From the NCBI RefSeq assembly GCF_000521485.1, contig NZ_BAVS01000018.1, positions 1 to 64,000 on the forward strand: a DNA stretch of 64,000 nt. The letters are read 5' to 3'. Position numbers and translations under genes: made by a program. Of the stretch, positions 49,068-59,128 are shown in pieces. The notes beneath the pieces were generated by a model that saw only the letters and a list, made by a program, of their open reading frames with translations, was not told where the DNA came from and did no database searches. This DNA comes from Gracilibacillus boraciitolerans JCM 21714 (GTDB taxonomy: Bacteria > Bacillota > Bacilli > Bacillales > Amphibacillaceae). Numbering within the stretch: position 1 is the first letter of the stretch; each line of letters begins with the position of its first letter.

Positions 49068-50141
49068 GTGACACTACATGTCCCAACCAATGCACCGGTA
49101 CTGATGAAGAATGTCTATCAAAAAATCTTTCCACAAGTAAAAATAGAACTGAATTATTGGAGAAAACGTGCAGAACAAATTCCTAATAAGGAGTTGCGAA
49201 CACAAGCATTAGCGAGTATTCAAACTAAAAAATTTCATTGCCAGGGTGGAAGTGTCTATAGTGTATTATCAGGAGGACAATGGGAAAAGTCGATTCGTTT
49301 TATTGTTGCCTACCAAACAATTAGTGATTATTTGGATAACTTATGTGACCGCAGCACCTCCCTTGATCCCACAGATTTCAGGATGCTTCATCAATCAATG
49401 GAAGATGCACTTTCGCCCGAAAATAAAGCGAAAAATTATTATCAATATCGCGAAGAACAGGACGATGGGGGGGAATATTTAGTTAATTTAGTGCAAACAT
49501 GCCAAGCAGTTCTTCGTGAAATTGACGATTATACCGACTTTCAAAATCATATGATTCAATTAGAATCTTTATATAGTGATTTGCAAGTACATAAGCATGT
49601 AACACACCATGAACGAATTCCAAGATTAGAGAAATGGTTTCAGGAACATCAACAAAAATGGCCGATGCTGAGCTGGTATGAGTTTTCTGCCTGCACTGGT
49701 TCCACGTTAGGAATTTTTTGTATGGTATCATACGGATTAAATAATAAAATGACAACGAAATTAGCGGATAATATATTTGAAAGCTATTTTCCCTTTTTGC
49801 AAGGGTTACATATTATGTTGGACTATTTTATTGATCAGCAAGAAGATAAGGAAGAAGGAGATTTGAATTTCTGTAACTATTATCAGAATGAAGATGAACT
49901 GGAAAAGCGACTTCTCTATTTTGTTGAGCAAACCAATAAACAGGTACAAACCTTACCTGAGCGAGGATTTCATGAAATGATTCAACATGGGTTAGTAGGT
50001 CTTTACCTCGCAGATCCAAAGGTGCGAAAAATGCGCCAATTCCAGCCTACTGTAAAAAGGCTGCTCAAAGCAAGTGGACGAAAATCACAATTTTTTCATT
50101 GGAATATTAAAATGTATAACCGATTAGCAGGAAGATACTGA
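49068..50141 (+). CDS. ytpB: tetraprenyl-beta-curcumene synthase YtpB (DUF2600)
   Basis: 357-aa class-IB terpene synthase; in B. subtilis it makes C35 tetraprenyl-beta-curcumene, precursor of sporulenes. YQTISDYLDNLCDRS carries the first Asp-rich segment, and YFIDQQEDKEEGDLNFCNYY another. The start is GTG at 49068 behind GAGGGG. A G7 run (49467-49473) adds a Gly (DDGGEYLVNL) in frame. The neighbour order matches the B. subtilis ytoA-ytpB-ytqB block. Confidence 0.9.
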   Translation: MTLHVPTNAPVLMKNVYQKIFPQVKIELNYWRKRAEQIPNKELRTQALASIQTKKFHCQGGSVYSVLSGGQWEKSIRFIVAYQTISDYLDNLCDRSTSLDPTDFRMLHQSMEDALSPENKAKNYYQYREEQDDGGEYLVNLVQTCQAVLREIDDYTDFQNHMIQLESLYSDLQVHKHVTHHERIPRLEKWFQEHQQKWPMLSWYEFSACTGSTLGIFCMVSYGLNNKMTTKLADNIFESYFPFLQGLHIMLDYFIDQQEDKEEGDLNFCNYYQNEDELEKRLLYFVEQTNKQVQTLPERGFHEMIQHGLVGLYLADPKVRKMRQFQPTVKRLLKASGRKSQFFHWNIKMYNRLAGRY

Positions 50142-50204
50142 GGAAGTATAAAGTGAAACTATCAGTGGGAATTTTTTCTCCCGCTGCTCATTAAGCGAAA
50201 CTTA

Positions 50205-50790
<586 letters not shown>

Positions 50791-50900
50791 TTTGATAGTA
50801 CTCCTTTAAAAAGCATATTTTTAAATTTATTTTAGCAAATTATTATTATAAAATGTATGAATTTTATTGGTTGTTTCACACTATAGACGAGGTGATGAAT

Positions 50901-51182
50901 ATGACCACAAGAGATTCAATTGAAAACTTACTTATTGAGGGTCAACATATTATTCAGCAAGCAGAAGAACAATTAGATATGTCTAACCGTAGCCAATTTA
51001 TGTTGAATGAAGATTACACGAACGCCCATTTAGAATTAGAAAAATTATCACAAAGCATTGATCGCGTCATGCACAGTGCAAATTCTCAACAACGTGAACA
51101 GTTGCACCGTTTTCAATTAGCAGTCAATGGAAAATTAAACGATATGATCTTGGATCAGGTCGATGTAACGAGATATGAATAA
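50901..51182 (+). CDS. ytzC: DUF2524 protein YtzC
   Basis: 93-aa helical, charged protein of unknown function (SIENLLIEGQHIIQQAEEQL, HLELEKLSQSID). The ATG at 50901 with CGAGGTG is preferred to one at 50853. The place next to ytqB and the length match B. subtilis YtzC. Terminator follows directly. Confidence 0.8.
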   Translation: MTTRDSIENLLIEGQHIIQQAEEQLDMSNRSQFMLNEDYTNAHLELEKLSQSIDRVMHSANSQQREQLHRFQLAVNGKLNDMILDQVDVTRYE

Positions 51183-51213
51183 CTATCCCTTTGGTTAGGG
51201 ATAGTTTTTTATA
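51181..51213 (+). terminator. intrinsic terminator after ytzC
   Basis: AACTATCCCT pairs with AGGGATAGTT, followed by T6; the stem overlaps the stop codon. Confidence 0.9.
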
Positions 51214-51217
51214 GAGA

Positions 51218-51378
51218 GAATGATTGCATGAAATATATAGTAAGAAATTTGTGGATTTTATGCAATCATTCTTTATTAAATAAAATCTTTAGTATTTTGT
51301 AATAGGATTTCATGTTATAAGCTATTATTGCATAAAATCTTCGAAAAAGAATGATGTTATTTCATGCAAAAGCGGTTC
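51218..51378. repeat. ATTGCAT-type interspersed repeat, copy B
   Basis: Units ATTGCATGAAAT (51222), GGATTTTATGCAATCA (51252), ATTGCATAAAATCT (51327) and ATTTCATGCAA (51359), with the linker AAATCTTTAGTATTTTGTAA and TTCATGTTATAAGC closely matching copy A at 27.6 kb. Confidence 0.75.
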
Positions 51379-51444
51379 TTACTGTTCTATAGCACTCTTT
51401 TTCTAAGACACATAGCCTAACTTTCAGACAAGTCTTAAGCGATA

Positions 51445-51492
51445 TTGCATTCTAATATGTATTAGTGTATTATATAAATAGCACACTAATAC
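51445..51492 (+). promoter_or_regulatory. promoter and operator of the GntR-ABC module
   Basis: GTATTAGTGT (51459-51468) and ACACTAATAC (51483-51492) form an inverted repeat with 14-bp spacing, covering the probable -10 (TATTAT, 51468-51473; -35 TTGCAT at 51445-51450, 17-bp spacer). This is the expected design for autorepression by the YtrA-type GntR regulator encoded two genes on. Confidence 0.75.
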
Positions 51493-51506
51493 AAGGAGAT
51501 GAAAAA

Positions 51507-52223
51507 ATGTTGGGGGGGTTATGGAAAAAGGAAATAGCTATGATGCGGGGGGGATTCCAGATAAGTGCATTTATCTTTCTATTGTTATTATTTTCCTATT
51601 TGATTTATTTGAGGATGGATTCACAGCGTGATGCTTTATTTGTAATAGATTTCAGTGCAATTGGATTCATTATAATGCCTGCTACGCTTTTATTTAGTCT
51701 TAATACGGAAACTTTACAGATCGGTCAATTATTATTTCTTAAACGTAATATGTATAAACAAATGATAATTAAATGGTTACATGCGATATTTTTAATGGTC
51801 GTGTTTTATTTTATTCTATATATCTTATTAATCGTATTCCTGTTACTAAATGTTTGGACCATGACATGGAGTGAAACATCTCTATTATTGATCAGTTTGT
51901 TTAGCACTGTTCTGCCGATTGCCTTTTCTTTATCACTTGCTGTATACATTGGATGGACTGGTCATCAATGGTTAAAATCGAAAATTGGGTTTGTTCTTTC
52001 TATTATTAGCACGTTGTTTATACTTTATTTCATAATGTTGAGCTTTAATTTCATAACAAAACAGTTAACATTTCTTCAATCTTGGTGGTTATGGGATGTG
52101 AGTGATGAGATAAACCTTTCTATTAACACCTTTATGGTGAATGATCAAATATCGATAAGTATGATTTTATTTATTTTTTTAATTTATAGTCTTGTCTTTT
52201 TTCTTTGTAACATGGCTTTTTAA
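51507..52223 (+). CDS. ABC-2 type membrane protein of a GntR-controlled module
   Basis: 238-aa protein with six hydrophobic segments starting at about residue 16 (FQISAFIFLLLLFSYLIYL), likely the permease partner of the ATPase at 52603. Two G7 runs (51512-51518 and 51547-51553) within the first 20 codons add a glycine each (MLGGLW, MRGGFQ) in frame. AAGGAG precedes the ATG. First gene of the operon, directly after the palindromic operator. Confidence 0.8.
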   Translation: MLGGLWKKEIAMMRGGFQISAFIFLLLLFSYLIYLRMDSQRDALFVIDFSAIGFIIMPATLLFSLNTETLQIGQLLFLKRNMYKQMIIKWLHAIFLMVVFYFILYILLIVFLLLNVWTMTWSETSLLLISLFSTVLPIAFSLSLAVYIGWTGHQWLKSKIGFVLSIISTLFILYFIMLSFNFITKQLTFLQSWWLWDVSDEINLSINTFMVNDQISISMILFIFLIYSLVFFLCNMAF

Positions 52224-52244
52224 AAAGAAAGCGGAGGTGTAACG

Positions 52245-52610
52245 ATGCCTCCACAATTTGAAAGAGACAAACCTATTTATTTACAAGTAGTCGACCAAAT
52301 CATCCAGGAAATTGTCAGTGGAAGTAGAAAAGCAGGAGAGAAATTACCCTCTGTTCGTGAATTAGCAGTTGAATCGGGAGTCAATCCGAATACGATTCAG
52401 CGTGTATATCGCGAGTTAGATCAAAGACATATTACCGTTACAAGAAGAGGTCAAGGTACATTTGTGACTAAAGATGAGATATTAATTGCTCAAGTAAGAG
52501 AATCATTAAAACAACAATATCTCCATACATTTTTAGACGATATGGTAGCTTTAGGATTTACCAAAGATGACATTCTAAAAAGCTTGAAGGAGGAAAAAAC
52601 AGATGCTTAA
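52245..52610 (+). CDS. GntR-family regulator, YtrA subfamily
   Basis: 121 aa: winged-helix domain (PIYLQVVDQIIQEIVSG, KLPSVRELAVESGVNPNTIQRVYRELD) followed by a short C-terminal helix region (DDMVALGFTKDDIL) as in YtrA regulators, which control ABC exporters and respond to cell-wall antibiotics. GGAGGTG precedes the ATG. It overlaps the ATPase gene by eight bases. Confidence 0.92.
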   Translation: MPPQFERDKPIYLQVVDQIIQEIVSGSRKAGEKLPSVRELAVESGVNPNTIQRVYRELDQRHITVTRRGQGTFVTKDEILIAQVRESLKQQYLHTFLDDMVALGFTKDDILKSLKEEKTDA

Positions 52611-53270
52611 TGTACAACATATAAGTAAAAGGAAAATGTTCCGCCCGATATTAACCGATTGTACTTTTTCTATCGAGATAGGAAAGATAGTTGGTATTAT
52701 TGGAGAAAATGGTAGTGGCAAAACAACGTTACTAAAAATATTGGCAGGTGTATTATATCCAAGTAAAGGTCATATCAATCTTAAACAAGATCGGAGTTTT
52801 AACATTTCGTATAGTTCAGATCACGACTATTTCTATAATTATTTTACCATTGAGCAATTGATAGATTTTTATCAGTCACAATTTGATGATTTTGTACAAG
52901 AACGTGCCGAAGCAATGCTAGATTTTTTGATCTTGATCGTAAAATGAAAATAAAATATTTATCAAAAGGCCAAATGGCGCGTGTGAAGATTACGGTAACC
53001 CTTGCGCGAAACGCACCTTTTCTTGTGCTGGATGAACCATTGGCAGGTCTTGATCCCCCCCTTGTTAAAGAAAGAATTACGAAAGGCATTATCCAATTTA
53101 TTGATTTGGAAAGGCAATCATTAATTATAACAACTCATGAACTACTAGAAGTAGAAAACTTATTAGATGAAGTAATTGTGTTGAAAAATGGCCAAGTTAT
53201 TGCACAAGAACAGGTAGAAGCTATCCGCGAGCAGGCGTCGATACACGAATGGTTAAAGGAAATATATTGA
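52603..53270 (+). CDS. ABC transporter ATP-binding protein (frameshifted)
   Basis: Walker A GENGSGKTTLLK, signature LSKGQMARVKI, Walker B FLVLDEPLAGLD, switch TTHELLEVE. The frame breaks at a T6 run (52923-52928); seven Ts give MLDFFDLDRKMKIKYLSKGQ. A C7 (53055-53061) inserts a Pro in the D-loop (LDPPLVKE) in frame. Restored about 222 aa. It pairs with the membrane protein at 51507. Confidence 0.9.
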
Positions 53271-53335
53271 ACTTCCACTAGTAATATTGGTCTGTTTAAT
53301 GTAAAATATAGTAAAATAAAAAAGGAGTGATGCAT

Positions 53336-54235
53336 TTGAATGCGCAAATAAAGCCGCATGAACTGGTTATTTTTGATTACCTAAGTAAGCGTAAACAATT
53401 GCCACAGCAAGAGAAAAGTACATATAGAAAAATAGAACGTGGTTATCAGGGTGAAAAGTTATTAGAATCATACGTCCAACAACTATCAGGAGATTTAATA
53501 ATCATCCATGACCTTTGGCTCACTCATCATGGACGCACTTTCCAACTTGATCTCTTATTGTTCTACAATGATACGATATATCTTTACGAAGTGAAAAATT
53601 TTTCTGGTGACTTTTTTTATGATAACGAAAAATTTTTTAGGGAAACACATGTTGAAATAGATGACCCATTAATTCAATTAAGGCGAAGTGAATCATTGTT
53701 CCGGCAATTATTAGCAGATTTAGGCTATCAATTCACAATTAAATCTGCAGTAGTCTTTGTTAATCCCGAGTGTACGATCTATTCAAAGGATAAAAATCCA
53801 AGGTTGATACTTCCCACGCAATTAAATCGTTACTTTAAGCAATTTCCATCGCATACCTCATTAAGTCCGACTTATCACACGCTATATCAACAACTAAATA
53901 CGTTAAAAATGCCGCATTCTCCATTTCTGAATTCAGCTAACTATTCATATGATCAATTATTAAAAGGAATTCCATGTACGTATTGTTGTCATTTTCTAGA
54001 CCAAGTAGAGGGAAAAATATTGATTTGCTCTGCATGTGGAAAGATGGAATCAGTTGTATCAGCAGTTTTACGGAACTTGAAAGAATTAATGGTACTTTTT
54101 CCCGAAAAACAAATAACAGTTGAGCTAATGAAGGATTGGTGTGACTTACCTTTATCTGCCCAAAGGATGCGCTACATCTTAAAGAAACATTTAAAGGTAG
54201 AAGGAAATACGAAAGGAGCATATTATATTCTATAA
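53336..54235 (+). CDS. NERD-domain protein with zinc-ribbon
   Basis: About 299 aa. The N-terminal 150 residues form a nuclease-related domain (YQGEKLLESYVQQL, FQLDLLLFYNDTIYLYEVKN with the conserved D...E-x-K). A CxxC...CxxC zinc ribbon follows near residues 215-240 (CTYCC, ICSACGKM), then a helical C-terminus that could bind DNA (LKDWCDLPLSAQRMRYIL-like). The start is probably TTG at 53336, eight bases after AAAGGAG; ATG at 53330 is too close to that site. Substrate and role unknown. Confidence 0.8.
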   Translation: MNAQIKPHELVIFDYLSKRKQLPQQEKSTYRKIERGYQGEKLLESYVQQLSGDLIIIHDLWLTHHGRTFQLDLLLFYNDTIYLYEVKNFSGDFFYDNEKFFRETHVEIDDPLIQLRRSESLFRQLLADLGYQFTIKSAVVFVNPECTIYSKDKNPRLILPTQLNRYFKQFPSHTSLSPTYHTLYQQLNTLKMPHSPFLNSANYSYDQLLKGIPCTYCCHFLDQVEGKILICSACGKMESVVSAVLRNLKELMVLFPEKQITVELMKDWCDLPLSAQRMRYILKKHLKVEGNTKGAYYIL

Positions 54236-54261
54236 AATGTACCAAAAATACTATGAGGAAA

Positions 54262-54420
54262 AGAATTGCATGAAATCAGGCGATATTCTGTAACTGATTT
54301 TATGTTATCGATCATAATTGCATGAAATCATATTACTGTTATTAGTCGATTTTATGCAATAATAATCTATTACTTAAAATCTATTAATTTCAGTAAATAG
54401 TTTTCATGCAATAATCGAAA
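54262..54420. repeat. ATTGCAT-type interspersed repeat, copy C
   Basis: Units ATTGCATGAAATC (54266, 54320), GATTTTATGTTATCG, GATTTTATGCAATAA (54349) and TTTTCATGCAATAA (54402). It abuts the truncated PstS-like gene that begins within about ten bases. Confidence 0.75.
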
Positions 54421-54431
54421 CTAATAATAAG

Positions 54432-54956
54432 TATGCACTTGTTCTACCGAGAAAATAATCCAATTGATTCATTAACAGTGGAACAAATTCAATCGATTTA
54501 TGCTTGAGATATCACTAATTGGCAACAAGTAGGCGGAGAAAATAAAGAGATTCGTGCATTTCAACGTCCGGAAGGTAGTTGCAGTCAGTCTGCTCTGCTT
54601 CGGTTTATGGATGGCAAAACATTCATGGAGCCACCAAGTGATGAGATTATTTCAGGTATGTGTGGTATTATCCGAGAAACGTCCAATTATCAGAATCATC
54701 GGAATGCAATAGGATATTCATTCCGCTTTTTCTCGCAGGAAATGGTGGAAAATGGGGGGGAGATCAAACACATCGCCATTAATAATGTAGCACCTACAAA
54801 GGAAATCAAAACGGAACTTATCCTATTATAGCTGAGTTTTATGCAGTAACTGCAGGTATAAATAATCCCAATGTACCAACATTAATTAATTGGATAACTT
54901 CAGAACAAGGGCAAGCAATTGTTGACCGAACGGGATATGTGCTCTTGCATCCGTAA
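54432..54956 (+). pseudogene. PstS-like substrate-binding protein, truncated remnant
   Basis: Reads as the C-terminal half of a phosphate-binding-type protein: ENNPIDSLTVEQIQSIYA, then a TGA where Gly is expected, DITNWQQVGGENKEIRAFQRP, GIIRETSNYQNHRNAIGYSFRFF, ending INWITSEQGQAIVDRTGYVLLHP. The N-terminal half and signal peptide are missing upstream, where repeat copy C lies. A second lesion is an A4 run near 54809 (five would continue into NGTYPIIAEFYAVTAG). G7 at 54754-54760 is in frame. Confidence 0.8.
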
Positions 54957-55084
54957 TGGTGCAGGTTCTGGAGGAGAAAACCTGGTGTTTCTTCATCGTT
55001 TAACAGCAGATGAAATAAAATAATTGAAACCTTTTTTCTCTTATGATCGTAAACAATAGTTGAGAAGAAAGAGGGGGGATAAGT
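54957..55084. other. short spacer before the large membrane protein
   Basis: No gene; contains the G6 ribosome site (55073-55078) of the next gene. Confidence 0.6.
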
Positions 55085-56800
55085 ATGATAGGTGTATTAA
55101 TAGCAACATTAATCGCAATGATATTATATGTAGTCGGTATGATTATCACGTTAAGTATTTCTAAATTGAATGCATCAAGGGTAATGAAACATGGACTAAT
55201 AATTTTGGTGATTGGTTATCTGACAACAGGGATTATCTTTTATTTTGCAATTCCTGCAATTACAGTTCCAAATATGTTATTGGCTAATATAATCGTAGCA
55301 GCAATTTTTCTGCCATTATTTCTTTATGTGATTCAACCAGGGAAAAAGGTAGAGACAAGCGTAATGAAACCGATTGTGCTCTTTTTTAGTGTAGGATTTA
55401 TAGCTTTGATTGTCATCATTGTTTTAGGATTTACAACGCTGGATGATGCACATCAGTCTATTTCAGTAACTGAGGAAGAAGAGGCAAAACCGTTAACGAA
55501 AGATGAAACGCCTATTACAGTAGCTCCTGAATTTGCACGAAATAAAATTCAGAAGGCAATGAGTGTGGTACCTAATCCGCAATTTTATGATTTAGGGAAA
55601 TTGCAAGTTCAAAAAGTAGAAGAAGAAGTAGTGTATGTAGCGCCAGTAGAGTTTGCTGGTTTTTGGAAGTTTCTTCGTGGAAAAGAAACTGCGGGTTATT
55701 TTACGATTTCAGCAACGAATGTAAATGCACAGCCGGAATTTCATGATAGTGCGATGCAGTATACGAATTCCAGTTATTTTCATAAGTATGTTAAACGTGT
55801 GATTTATAATCAGTATCCACAATATATACAAAGTGGTGAAGCTCAAATTGAAATAGATGAAGATGGAAAGCCTTGGTATGTACAAACCATTTATCGTCCA
55901 ATGCATGTTACGAATAAACCAAATTTAAATGCCTTAAAGGTAGTTGTCATCGATCCAACCTCAGGTGACATGAAGATGTTTGAAACAAATGAAGCACCCG
56001 ATTTTATTGAAGGTCGGTAAGTTCTGAAATGGCAACAACCGAAAATAATTATTTTGGTAAATACATTCATGGTTGGCTGAATAGTGTTTTTGGAAAAAGA
56101 GATGTTAAGATTCCAAATGCTTCTGGTTCTGAATCTGGAGTAACTCCAATCTTTGATGAGAACGGGGGGGAAATGTTCTATTTTACTGATCTTACATCAC
56201 CTAAAGAAAATATTGACTCTGCATTAGGCTATACACTAATTCATGCCCGTACAGGAGAATTGACTTATTACAATGGAGAAAAAAATAATGGCATTATGGA
56301 TAGTGAGGGTGCTAAGCAAATTGTTAACAAAGAATTTCCTGAGAAGCGATGGGAAGGCTACATGCCCGTTCTATACAATGTAGACGGTAATCCAACATGG
56401 GTCGTGAATGTATTAGATCCAAATGGACTCCATAAACAATACGCATACATTAAAGCAAATGATTCTGACTTTGTTGTATTTGGAGATACCGCTAATCAAA
56501 CATTAGATGCTTACCGGATGGCGTTGTTACAAAATCCTGGTAATGTTGGTGCTACTGACGGTGTGGAATTAGAGACACGCTCGGGGGGAAGTTGATCGAG
56601 TATTGGTGACCTCCTCAGAACAAGGGCAAATCGTTCAGTATTTATTATCTGGAGATACAACCATTTATACGGTAAATGCTAGTAAAGCACCATTAGCGAT
56701 CTTTTTAGAAAAAGGAGATGCCATTACAGCAGAAGTTCAATTATTAGATAATGGCACAGCAACGGTGGAAGAAATAGAAATCGAAGGATTAAGTGAATAA
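55085..56800 (+). CDS. large membrane protein with PepSY-like outside region (two frameshifts)
   Basis: Three consecutive open pieces make one protein of about 571 aa: four hydrophobic segments in the first 130 residues, then a long extracytoplasmic region. The middle piece (LGYTLIHARTGELTYYNG, GAKQIVNKEFPEKRWEGYMPVLYN-like) has the strand-helix pattern of PepSY-type domains. The first break is near 56017, where one more C gives DFIEGPVSSEMATTEN; the second is a G6 run (56583-56588), where five give RSGEVDRVLVTSSEQG. A G7 at 56164-56170 is in frame (ENGGEMFYF). Function unknown. Confidence 0.75.
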
Positions 56801-56825
56801 AGAATACTGATTAAATAGCATAATT

Positions 56826-56871
56826 TTAAGGGATGCGAATCATCTAACTTTCGCATCCCTCATTTCTTTTA
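56826..56871. terminator. bidirectional terminator between the membrane protein and MFS genes
   Basis: AGGGATGCGA pairs with TCGCATCCCT, with T-rich right flank and convergent genes. Confidence 0.85.
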
Positions 56872-58107
56872 TTATAAAATGTTTCCAGCTTTTTTTAATC
56901 TGCGGTAAATCTCCAAGGTAGCAAGGGCACAAAGAATTGCTGTAAGTGCAATAAAGAAATAACCTGCCTGCATCCCAATTCTGTTACTCTCTTCAAAAGT
57001 AGTACCAAATGATAGCTCGGTAACCCATTCAATTATATATCCAATCATTAAATTAGTAATAACTCCGCCAATCCCGATCAGTACAACTGTAAAAGTAATC
57101 GCTGAATCGGTACCTTTTGTATACATTTTTGCAAGTAGTGCCATCATGGTAGGGTAAATCGGACCAATTCCAAACCCGGCAATTCCAAATAAAATCGCAA
57201 ATTGATCACCGCTAAAGATTGGAATAATGCTTAATATCCCAGCAAATAATGAGAAGATAACAATGGAAATAGCATAACCAAATTTATCGGTAACAGGTCC
57301 TAATAATAATCTTGCAAGCATAAATGAAAAGAAGAAGATTGACAGCAGTCCTGAAGCATCTGCAATTGACCATTCGCTTACTTTCACTAAATAGTTTACA
57401 AGCCAAGCAGCAATACCTAATTCTGCTGTTACTCCCATCGTTAAGGCAAATACAATAAGCCATGCGATAGGATCACGGGTTAATTTCTTTATGGAAGTAC
57501 GATCTTCCTCTTCTATCCCGTCTTGTTTTGGAAAACGACTTAGCATTACAGGTATAATCGGTAGAATCGATAATGATAGCATGATCATATACATTCCACG
57601 CCAACCAAGTACGGTTGAGGATACCTCCCATCCCATCATTTGGGCCGCGATGATTGGTGCGACTGTTGAACCTAGGCCATAAAAGAAATGAGATAAATTC
57701 AACATGGTTCCGGTGTTTTTGGTGAATAATCGTGCTGCAATAATGGCCAAACCTATTTCCAACATGCCGTTCCCTATATATAATATAAAATAAGCGCCAA
57801 CTAATGTCGGAAAATTAGTAGAAAAATAGATAAAGACTCCGGAAATTGCCATTAAGATAAAGGTTAAAATACTAGCTGTTTTGGCACCAATCTTTGAAAT
57901 TAACCATGAAGTATATGTACAGGCTAGTAAAAAACCAAATGCATTTATCGCTAATAAAATACCCAGTGTTCCAGCACTAAGTGATAGCTCGCTCTGCATA
58001 TCTGGTAAGGCTGGCCCTTTAATATTTTCTGAGACGCCAAAGATTAAAAAGCCTCCAAAAATAACAAATAAAAGCATATAATAGTTTGTTTTAGGTTGTA
58101 ATTTCAT
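56872..58107 (-). CDS. major facilitator superfamily transporter
   Basis: 411 aa with about 12 transmembrane segments, resembling the sugar/fucose permease (FHS) branch (FGVSENIKGPALPDMQ, LISKIGAKTAS, LLGPVTDKFGYA). The start at 58107 (MKLQPKTN) follows AAAGGAG; upstream in-frame ATGs lack sites. Substrate not determinable. A cre-like box overlaps the leader. Confidence 0.88.
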   Translation of the reverse strand: MKLQPKTNYYMLLFVIFGGFLIFGVSENIKGPALPDMQSELSLSAGTLGILLAINAFGFLLACTYTSWLISKIGAKTASILTFILMAISGVFIYFSTNFPTLVGAYFILYIGNGMLEIGLAIIAARLFTKNTGTMLNLSHFFYGLGSTVAPIIAAQMMGWEVSSTVLGWRGMYMIMLSLSILPIIPVMLSRFPKQDGIEEEDRTSIKKLTRDPIAWLIVFALTMGVTAELGIAAWLVNYLVKVSEWSIADASGLLSIFFFSFMLARLLLGPVTDKFGYAISIVIFSLFAGILSIIPIFSGDQFAILFGIAGFGIGPIYPTMMALLAKMYTKGTDSAITFTVVLIGIGGVITNLMIGYIIEWVTELSFGTTFEESNRIGMQAGYFFIALTAILCALATLEIYRRLKKAGNIL

Positions 58108-58124
58108 ATGTATGAATCTCCTTT

Positions 58125-58139
58125 TGAAAGCGTTAATCA
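58125..58139. promoter_or_regulatory. candidate CcpA (cre) site at the MFS leader
   Basis: TGAAAGCGTTAATCA resembles the cre consensus TGWAANCGNTNWCA apart from one extra base near the 3' end. If functional it would make the transporter subject to carbon catabolite repression. Confidence 0.35.
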
Positions 58140-58475
58140 TAATCATACAATAAAACGTATCATTTGTAATCATTCGTGAACTAAAATCATAGATTCTTTT
58201 ATTTTTATCTATTATACTATTTAGTAAACGATTACATATTGAGGTAAACACGTTAGAGAAATAATAAAAAACAAAATACTATCAAATCAAGTAATAATAA
58301 ATGATGTCCTTGGAAAACGTAAAATTGATGTTTCTTTCTATATTTAAAAAATGTGATGTATTATTAATATGACATTTTTATCAGTATGTCGAAACTATGT
58401 TATGATGAATTTATAAAAATCGCTCAAAAATAGAATGAATTGTGTAGGGATAAGTGTTAAATCAGGAGGAAGATA
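58140..58475. other. divergent intergenic region between MFS and ccpN
   Basis: Very AT-rich and without ORF; it must hold both promoters. A minus-strand TATAAT lies at 58211-58216. No further motif seen. Confidence 0.5.
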
Positions 58476-59111
58476 ATGATTGATTTTACGGAACGACAAA
58501 TCGATATTATAGGGATATTAAAAAAACATGAGCCGATTACTGCTGAGCAAATTGCTGAAATGCTTGGTGTCAGTAAAGGAACGCTTCGTTCTGATTTAGC
58601 AGTATTGGTGATGACGGGTCAGATTGAGGCAAAACCAAAAGTAGGCTACTTTTTATCTAAAAATAAAACGGACAGGAACAGTCAGAACGTCTGGAAGCAA
58701 ACATTAGTAAAAGATGTACAAGGGGGGGTTGCGGTTACGATACAAAAAACAACCACAGTTAATGAAGCGGTGATTTCACTTTTTTTAGATGATGTAGGTA
58801 GTCTGATCGTAGTTGATGAAAACCAGTATTTAGAAGGTATTGTGTCACGGAAAGATTTATTAAAAGTCACATTAGGAAATCCACAAGCCACTACAATGCC
58901 TGTCCAACTTGTTATGACAAGGCAATCTAAAGTATATACGATCACACCAGATAAAAGCGTCTATGACGCTGCTAAAATGATGGTATATTATGAAGTAGAT
59001 AGTTTACCGGTAGTAAAACCGAGTGATGACAGCTCCAGTAAAAAGGTGATAGGTCGCATTACTAAAACTAATATCGTAAAAGCTCTAATTGAAATGAGCT
59101 CGGAAGTATAG
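58476..59111 (+). CDS. ccpN: gluconeogenesis repressor CcpN
   Basis: 211 aa: N-terminal HTH (PITAEQIAEMLGVSKGTLRSDLAVL) and a pair of CBS domains (from about residue 80; SLFLDDVGSLIVVDENQYLEGIVS, DAAKMMVYYEVDSLPVV). CcpN represses gapB and pckA during glycolytic growth. A G7 run (58722-58728) adds a Gly (VQGGVAVT) in frame. AGGAGG precedes the ATG. Followed 17 bp later by its usual partner. Confidence 0.95.
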   Translation: MIDFTERQIDIIGILKKHEPITAEQIAEMLGVSKGTLRSDLAVLVMTGQIEAKPKVGYFLSKNKTDRNSQNVWKQTLVKDVQGGVAVTIQKTTTVNEAVISLFLDDVGSLIVVDENQYLEGIVSRKDLLKVTLGNPQATTMPVQLVMTRQSKVYTITPDKSVYDAAKMMVYYEVDSLPVVKPSDDSSSKKVIGRITKTNIVKALIEMSSEV

Positions 59112-59128
59112 AAAAGGGAGAGGTCGGT

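Noticed and set aside
54432-54700. TGA recoding (tryptophan or selenocysteine) in the PstS-like frame
   Set aside because: The TGA replaces a conserved Gly, no SECIS-like structure is seen, other genes use TGA as stop, and the gene is truncated anyway.
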